A stretch of 20,706 bases of DNA from Nemertoderma westbladi (Eukaryota > Xenacoelomorpha > Nemertodermatida > Nemertodermatidae): positions 1 through 20,706 of the forward strand of contig JAUCBJ010003410.1 of NCBI GenBank assembly GCA_032718475.1, read 5' to 3'. The notes under the pieces were generated by a model. That model saw nothing but the letters and a program-made list of their open reading frames with translations. It ran no database searches and was not told the DNA's origin. Shown one piece after another: positions 18,403 through 20,706 of this stretch. The position numbers were made by a program, and so were the translations under genes. Numbering within the stretch: the stretch's first letter is position 1; each line of letters opens with the position of its first letter.

Positions 18403-19940
18403 TGTCACCCTCACCGCGTAGGTGTTTGTTATAGTTTATTACGTCACCGGCCGAGAAGGTGTTTGTTATGTGACGTCACTGGCCGAGAAGGTGTTTGTTA
18501 TGTGACGTTACTGGCCGCGTGTAGGTGTTTGTTATAGTTGTGTGACGTCACCGGCCGAGAAGGTGTTTGTTATGTGACGTCACTGGCCGCGTAGGTGTTT
18601 GTTATAGTTTGTTACGTCACCGGCCGAGATGGTGTTTGTTATTTGATGTGACGTCACCTCCGAGATGGTGTTTGTTATGTGACGTCACTGGCTGAGAAGG
18701 TGTTTGTTATGTGATGTTACTGGCCGCGTGTAGGTGTTTGTTATGTGACGTCACTGGCTGAGAAGGTGTTTGTTATGTGATGTTACTGGCCGCGTGTAGG
18801 TGTTTGTTATGTGACGTCACTGGCTGAGAAGGTGTTTGTTATAGTTGTGTGACGTCACCGGCCGAGAAGGTGTTTGTTATTTGATGTGACGTCACCTCCG
18901 AGATGGTGTTTGTTATGTGACGTCACTGGCTGAGAAGGTGTTTGTTATGTGATGTTACTGACCGCGTAGGTGTTTGTTATAGTTGTGTGACGTCACCTGC
19001 CGAGAAGGTGTTTGTTATTTGATGTGACGTCACCTCCGAGATGGTGTTTGTTATGTGACGTCACTGGCTGAGAAGGTGTTTGTTATGTGATGTTACTGGC
19101 CGCGTAGGTGTTTGTTATAGTTGTGTGACGTCACCGGCCGAGAAGGTGTTTGTTATTTGATGTGACATCACCTCCGAGATGGTGTTTGTTATGTGGCGTC
19201 ACTGGCTGAGAAGGTGTTTGTTATGTGACGTCACTGGCCGCGTAGGTGTTTGTTATAGTTGTATGACGTCACCGGCCGAGAAGGTGTTTGTTATGTGACG
19301 TCACTGGCCGCGTAGGTGTTTGTTATAATTGTGTGACGTCACTGGCCGCGTAGGTGTTTGTTATAGTTGTGTGACGTCACCGGCCGAGAAGGTGTTTGTT
19401 ATGTGACGTCACTGGCCGCGTAGGTGTTTGTTATAGTTGTGTGACGTCACCGGCCGAGAAGGTGTTTGTTATGTGACGTCACTGGCCGCGTAGGTGTTTG
19501 TTATAGTTGTGTGACGTCACCGGCCGAGAAGGTGTTTGTTATGTGACGTCACTGGCCGCGTAGGTGTTTGTTATAATTGTGTGACGTCACTGGCCGCGTA
19601 GGTGTTTGTTATAGTTGTGTTTCGTCACTGGCCGAGAAGGTGTTTGTTATGTGACGTCACTGGCCGCGTAGGTGTTTGTTATAGTTGTGTGACGTCACCG
19701 GCCGAGAAGGTGTTTGTTATGTGACGTCACTGGCCGAGAAGGTGTTTGTTATTTGATGTGACGTAACCGGCTGATATGGTGTTTGTTATGTGACGTCACT
19801 GGCCGAGAAGGTGTTTGTTATGTGACGTCACTGGCCGCGTAGGTGTTTGTTATAGTTGTGTGACGTCACCGGCCGAGAAGGTGTTTGTTATGTGACGTCA
19901 CTGGCCGAGAAGGTGTTTGTTATTTGATGTGACGTCACCG
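18379..19940 (+). repeat. Minisatellite seeded by the MAEA C-terminal codons; about 45 units with a CRE palindrome
   Basis: Unit A is about 32 bp (GGCCGAGAAGGTGTTTGTTA, then TGTGACGTCACT). Unit B is about 38 bp (GGCCGCGTAGGTGTTTGTTA, then TAGTTGTGTGACGTCACC). Between 19200 and 19720 they mostly alternate as a 70-bp A+B block. Between 18640 and 19200 a longer block with ATTTGATGTGACGTCACCTC repeats at 138-bp spacing (18879, 19017, 19155). By hand I count about 45 GGTGTTTGTTA cores and about 33 exact TGACGTCA. The first unit is coding: GCCGAGAAG GTGTTTGTTATGTGA encodes AEKVFVM-stop. That same 24-nt word recurs in most A units downstream. Confidence 0.96.
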
Positions 19941-20706
19941 GGAGGTTACCGTACTCCCTACTACTGTATGGAACTTTTTTGTTAATGCTATAATTTCTTC
20001 TTGTTGGAGGTTTTGCATATTTTGTGACTTTCAGGAGACAAGCAGATGACAATAATTTATGTTCAAATACATAATTTGAAATTTTTTTGAGTTAAATTGG
20101 AGTTAAATTTTATGAATCATAACCAGTATTGTAGATACTAACTAATATAAAAATAAGAAGAAGAAAAAATGAAAATTTCCAACGGATAACTTTTGATCCA
20201 GTGCCGAAAACCATTCGAGCTTCGACAATTTTAATAATGAGTTAAGAAATGGCGGAGGAATGCTGCTTTGAAATTGAAAAATGTCATTACGGGATAATTG
20301 CCTTCAAAGTTTAAACCTTCCCGCGCAAGCTGTCTGTCTGGGTTCTGGTTGGTTAATTGGTTAATAACGTCTGGCATGAAAGAAGCACACCACAGATCTC
20401 AAATATTAATTACGGGGATCGGTGATTTCATTTCCGAAGGTCAGAAGGACAAATATTGATAACTCGAGAACTGGAAGAGATCTCGCTCAGGCGTTTTCAG
20501 ATTTACAATCTTCATTATTCAATTAGGCTAATTGTGACCTGCGGAGGGGTGGCGGGGGGGGGGGGGGGGGGGGGGGGGCATTCCACCTTTGAAAAAAATG
20601 AAATCACACTTATTTCCAATTGGTAATGTATAAACTTAAACTTTTAAGCATGTGACTTTAGTCGATTATTTAATTAATTAATTAGAAGGTTTAATTAATT
20701 TACATA
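19941..20706. other. AT-rich 3' flank with a G25 tract
   Basis: After the array comes a short unique section and AT-rich DNA with no open frame or RNA gene that I can support. I find no clear AATAAA for MAEA here; AATATA near 20144 is a possible weak variant. An uninterrupted G run of about 25 residues lies at 20554-20578, followed by ATTAATT-rich sequence to the end of the window. Confidence 0.6.

Overview
This is animal nuclear DNA, AT-rich and full of repeats, with one intact host gene. The gene is the orthologue of MAEA (yeast Gid9/Fyv10), a RING-like subunit of the CTLH/GID ubiquitin ligase. I read it as three coding exons on the + strand: 10306-10934, 11973-12199 and 17834-18402. Both introns are GT-AG with matching phases, and the joined frame is 474 codons plus TGA. 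LisH, CTLH, CRA and RING-like regions all align with vertebrate MAEA (quoted from memory). The organism is an invertebrate metazoan: the gene has metazoan form and few introns, and the transposon scraps are of LINE and DNA-transposon type. I cannot name the lineage.

Layout. 1-815 holds a decayed LINE reverse-transcriptase tail (minus strand). 818-1440 holds CAGTA-rich sequence and a ~110-bp tandem repeat. 1925-2912 is a G-rich minisatellite. 3672-3941 is a second, shorter copy of the LINE tail. 4205-4740 is a family of short inverted GAACTTAGATCC repeats. 4806-5048 is a remnant of another retroelement (plus strand). 5560-9440 is AT-rich DNA with diverged repeats, a duplicated ~130-bp block, a small MITE-like element with target-site duplication (7719-7968), and a degenerate ~40-bp repeat. 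9440-10305 is the upstream flank of MAEA. 10306-18402 is MAEA. 18379-19940 is a second large minisatellite, and 19941-20706 is AT-rich flank with a long G tract.

The most unusual thing here is MAEA itself, which carries three separate tandem arrays. A 27-bp in-frame repeat sits in exon 1, inside a linker that is far longer than in vertebrates. A ~4.5-kb array of a 28-bp unit starts about 9 nt after the exon 2 splice donor and fills most of intron 2. A ~1.56-kb array starts inside the last codons of exon 3. Its unit contains the sequence for the conserved C-terminal tail AEKVFVM-stop, so the coding end of the gene looks like the founder of the array. About 33 exact copies of the palindrome TGACGTCA (the CRE/ATF consensus) lie in this array, each fused to the position of the ancestral stop codon.

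No RNA gene, CRISPR array or second intact protein gene was found. Counts and repeat periods were made by eye and are approximate.
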